Assembly (NCBI GenBank): GCA_023398375.1
Contig: JAEWSH010000084.1
Span: forward strand, 248,001 to 312,000
Origin: Bacillota bacterium
GTDB taxonomy: Bacteria; Bacillota; Clostridia; Lachnospirales; Lachnospiraceae
DNA: 64,000 nt
Reading direction: 5' to 3'
Shown here: positions 61,521 to 64,000 of the stretch, in pieces
Layout of the letters: each line of letters opens with the position of its first letter
Position numbering within the stretch: position 1 is the stretch's first letter
Notes under the pieces: model-generated
Seen by the model: the letters and a program-made list of their open reading frames with translations, nothing else
What the model was told of the DNA's origin: nothing
Databases searched by the model: none
Made by a program: the position numbers and the translations under genes

Positions 61521-63686
61521 TCACTCATCGCTTCCTTGAGCATTCTCAAAATCCTGGTATACAAAATCCGGCATCTGACCTTTACCAATAACCATATAAA
61601 TACTATTTTGAGACCCATTCGCAGCTTTAAATGTTACCTGAAAAGAAATGTTTTCTTCATATGGTCTTAATATATTATTGTTATATGCAAAGTTCGATGA
61701 ATAAAATTTGTTACAAAGTTCTTCTATTTTTTTGGAAGAATCTTTTGTTCCGTCATTGCTATAAGTAAATTCCCTATAGTCTTGATCTCGATACTCAGAT
61801 CCTTTGTAGCCTGATACTATGATGTCTATTACTGCTTCCGGTTTTATCTTATCTATTACTACTTCTGATTTTTCCATACCTAACTCTTCTAACTTTGCCA
61901 AAGTCCCTTTAAAGGAAGGATATATATAGTATCCATATAATTCTGAATTCATTTTTGAATCCATTTCTTTAGTCGTTATGTCAGGAGAAAGTCTTAAAAT
62001 AGGTAGGTTCCCTTGTATATCTGATAATGTTAGACCAGACAGTTCTTTTAAATAGATATCTAATAAAGACTTTACATCTTCATTTTTTACTGTCATAACC
62101 TTGTTATCTAATGAATTATAAAGAGCTACTTTTTTTATTTTTGTATTACTATCAGCAATTGCAGTTAACAGATAAGCTCCCGCTTTATATTCTTTACTAT
62201 TATAAATGGATTCAATTTGCGGCAATACTATTTTCAATGGACATGAATAAGCGCGGTATATTTCTTTTCCATCTTTCATGTTGTATTTTATAATATATCG
62301 CACATAATTATCGTTTTGGTTATATGCCAAGTCCGTTATATCATTATTTTCTGGCTCGTGGATTCCTGCTTCTGCCAGTGCTTGAACGGTTACAATGTCC
62401 CGCAATTCCATATGTCTTAGTTGATATCCTTCATAAGACATGGAATTATCTATCACTACTTCACCATTTATGACCTCCATGCCGGAACCGTTAACATCTG
62501 CATCAATATTTGAGAAAGCAACGGCCGCACTCGCTACTTTAGATTCCTGTGGAATATAAGAATCATAACCAAACACATCAAGATTAAAGCATAATGTTAC
62601 TGCACTTGCTGCTACCAGGCAGAACACTAGTTGTAGCTTATGCCTGCAAATAGCTTTAAAGTCAAAATTATAAATGACCTCTGTTACACAATGCATTAAT
62701 ATTCCACTAAAAATAAGTCCAAACCAGAACCAGATCTTGGAATCTTGATTTCCAAGTGACTGAAACAACATTCCTCCAAGCATAGCCATCGGAATTACCA
62801 TAAAAATACGGATTACCATTTCTGTTTTCTTGAAAGCCATGGCTTTTTCAGCTGCTTCTGATGGACGTCTCTTATATAGCCAGACCGATAACACAAACAA
62901 CAGGACACTTATAAAAAAAGCACCCATTAAAAGGAGATACATCTCTTTCTCATTTTTAATTTGTTTATTATCAAATAAGTCACAATAGCGAATATAAGAT
63001 GTAACTGCGGATATTCCCGCTATTTTTGCACATGGAAATGTAGAATAAGAAGCAGTATAGTAACTTCTGAAATTCTGCGAATAGTAACCATTTAATGTTT
63101 GCGCCAATACAGGGATATATAATATCAGAACCCCGCTGCCTGCTATTGCCACCAATAGATTTCCGGTCAGCATGACGGCCAAAATTACCGTGTGATAGTA
63201 AAACAAGAAATAAATGCTTTGTACACAGAGTGTATTTAGCATCTGCCGCATAATTTCTCCCGTCATAAATCCCTGCGCTGTTACAATAATCATACAAATA
63301 ATCTGGCTTATCATATACAATGTCAGATAAATAAGCAATCCGTCAATATAAAAAACCATGAATAGTTTTTCCCGCTTAATAGGAAGCGCATGATAAAAGT
63401 CAGTTTTTTTCTTACTGAATAAATACATATATCCACTGGTTCCCAGAAAAAAAGCAAATAGAACAACTACTACCATCTCTTCAGCATTTGTTGCTGAAAA
63501 GAAATTCAAAAGATATATTATCATATCCTTATAGGTAGGTATTTGGTACGCTCTCAAATTATCCAAAGACATAAGAAGAAAAACCGGTCTGATTAATAAC
63601 AGTGCCAGAAATCCAACGGCAATCAGCCATAATCTTTTCTTTAAATCTTCTTTCTGTAAATTAATAAATAAGTTTGTTGATGTCAT
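61521..63686 (-). CDS. ABC-2 type exporter permease with large C-terminal domain
   Basis: About 721 aa. The first about 390 residues hold roughly 10-12 hydrophobic helices in an ABC permease arrangement (LWLIAVGFLALLLIRPVFLL; TNAEEMVVVVLFAFFLGTSG). The last about 330 residues are a soluble, probably extracytoplasmic domain of unknown role. I recognise the overall type from Firmicute exporters next to a single ATPase. ATG 63684-63686 chosen with GGAGGTGG upstream. Overlaps the ATPase gene by 26 bp. Substrate unknown. Confidence 0.82.
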   Translation of the reverse strand: MTSTNLFINLQKEDLKKRLWLIAVGFLALLLIRPVFLLMSLDNLRAYQIPTYKDMIIYLLNFFSATNAEEMVVVVLFAFFLGTSGYMYLFSKKKTDFYHALPIKREKLFMVFYIDGLLIYLTLYMISQIICMIIVTAQGFMTGEIMRQMLNTLCVQSIYFLFYYHTVILAVMLTGNLLVAIAGSGVLILYIPVLAQTLNGYYSQNFRSYYTASYSTFPCAKIAGISAVTSYIRYCDLFDNKQIKNEKEMYLLLMGAFFISVLLFVLSVWLYKRRPSEAAEKAMAFKKTEMVIRIFMVIPMAMLGGMLFQSLGNQDSKIWFWFGLIFSGILMHCVTEVIYNFDFKAICRHKLQLVFCLVAASAVTLCFNLDVFGYDSYIPQESKVASAAVAFSNIDADVNGSGMEVINGEVVIDNSMSYEGYQLRHMELRDIVTVQALAEAGIHEPENNDITDLAYNQNDNYVRYIIKYNMKDGKEIYRAYSCPLKIVLPQIESIYNSKEYKAGAYLLTAIADSNTKIKKVALYNSLDNKVMTVKNEDVKSLLDIYLKELSGLTLSDIQGNLPILRLSPDITTKEMDSKMNSELYGYYIYPSFKGTLAKLEELGMEKSEVVIDKIKPEAVIDIIVSGYKGSEYRDQDYREFTYSNDGTKDSSKKIEELCNKFYSSNFAYNNNILRPYEENISFQVTFKAANGSQNSIYMVIGKGQMPDFVYQDFENAQGSDE

Positions 63687-64000
63687 ATCCAACCACCTCC
63701 GCCTCACTAATAAATATTTCCTCTAATGACAATGGCAAAATTTCTGCAAATATCATGTCTTTTGATTCCATTATTTTTTCCAAATTCATCCTATCGCCTC
63801 GTACAGTAAATGTATACAAGGTACCCCTGATCTCGGTTTGTGTAATAGATATCTGATTTATAAATTCTTCCCGATCAAAATCATTTTTAAATACGCACTG
63901 AATCTTATGTATGTTCAATTTCAGCTCACAGATATCTTCAGATAATAACACGCCTCCTTTATGCAGTACTCCTACATAATCGCAGATATCTTCCAGCTCT
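63661..64000 (-). CDS. ABC transporter ATPase, C-terminal part (5' end outside window)
   Basis: About 112 C-terminal residues. The visible start ELEDICDYVGVLHKGGVLLS is the region just after the H-loop of an ABC exporter ATPase, and the rest is the family-specific C-terminal extension ending ISEAEVVGYDINKLIY. Walker motifs lie beyond the right edge. Forms a pair with the overlapping permease gene. Confidence 0.88.
   Translation of the reverse strand, partial: ELEDICDYVGVLHKGGVLLSEDICELKLNIHKIQCVFKNDFDREEFINQISITQTEIRGTLYTFTVRGDRMNLEKIMESKDMIFAEILPLSLEEIFISEAEVVGYDINKLIY

Overview
The window reads as part of a chromosome from a low-GC, Gram-positive, spore-lineage anaerobe of the Clostridia, most likely a gut Lachnospiraceae. 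The basis is gene content and order, not a database match. There is a mazG-HU-rqcP-yabP-yabQ-divIC-spoIIE-tilS-hpt-ftsH block in the Bacillus/Clostridium order, an archaeal-type ProRS behind a T-box, a reverse rubrerythrin next to a PerR-like regulator, a glycyl-radical protein, iron-dependent alcohol dehydrogenase, and many sugar ABC systems with AraC-type two-component control. Almost everything is on the minus strand. The exception is a short plus-strand block at 58.2-60.2 kb (perR-like, reverse rubrerythrin, grcA-like, hsp20).

Layout by position (transcription runs right to left unless noted). 1-3.7 kb: riboflavin operon ribD-ribE-ribBA-ribH under an FMN riboswitch followed by two terminator hairpins. 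3.7-5.3 kb: endonuclease IV and a TauE/SafE permease. 5.5-7.7 kb: two unrecognised genes forming a cassette, one with a PPC-like domain. 8.0-20.4 kb: a glycoside system. A response regulator, a histidine kinase with almost no extracytoplasmic domain and a catalytically dead double ABC-ATPase lie in one overlapping operon. They are followed by a galactose-type ABC importer, a GH3 enzyme and a GH42 beta-galactosidase. 20.6-20.85 kb: tRNA-Leu(UAA) and tRNA-Tyr(GUA). 20.9-23.1 kb: intracellular GH13 enzyme. 23.4-31.5 kb: conserved cell-division/sporulation/housekeeping block. 31.5-38.6 kb: PEGA lipoprotein, CotS-like kinase, CCA-adding enzyme, acetate kinase and proS with a T-box leader. 38.6-51.6 kb: a large pentose operon. 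LacI regulator, sugar isomerase, split transketolase and FGGY kinase are followed by a ribose-type ABC system, RbsD and ribokinase, with a second paralogous LacI gene upstream. 51.7-56.4 kb: YtvI-like permease, RluA-type pseudouridine synthase, HD protein and an OmpR-type two-component pair. 56.6-58 kb: a small inverted-repeat element and iron alcohol dehydrogenase. 58.1-60.4 kb: plus-strand oxidative-stress/heat-shock island. 60.4-64 kb: D-2-hydroxyacid dehydrogenase and an ABC-2 type exporter cut by the window edge.

Functional reading: most accessory capacity goes to plant and host glycan sugars, that is beta-galactoside/glucoside uptake and hydrolysis, alpha-glucan degradation, and a pentose route that resembles non-oxidative D-apiose catabolism. 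The products feed fermentation (acetate kinase, alcohol dehydrogenase). The most unusual items are the dead ABC-ATPase coupled to a sensor-poor kinase, the stand-alone glycyl-radical domain next to peroxide-defence genes, and a small stem-loop element placed directly before ribosome-binding sites at several loci. All identifications come from reading the sequence and remembered family features; no search was run.
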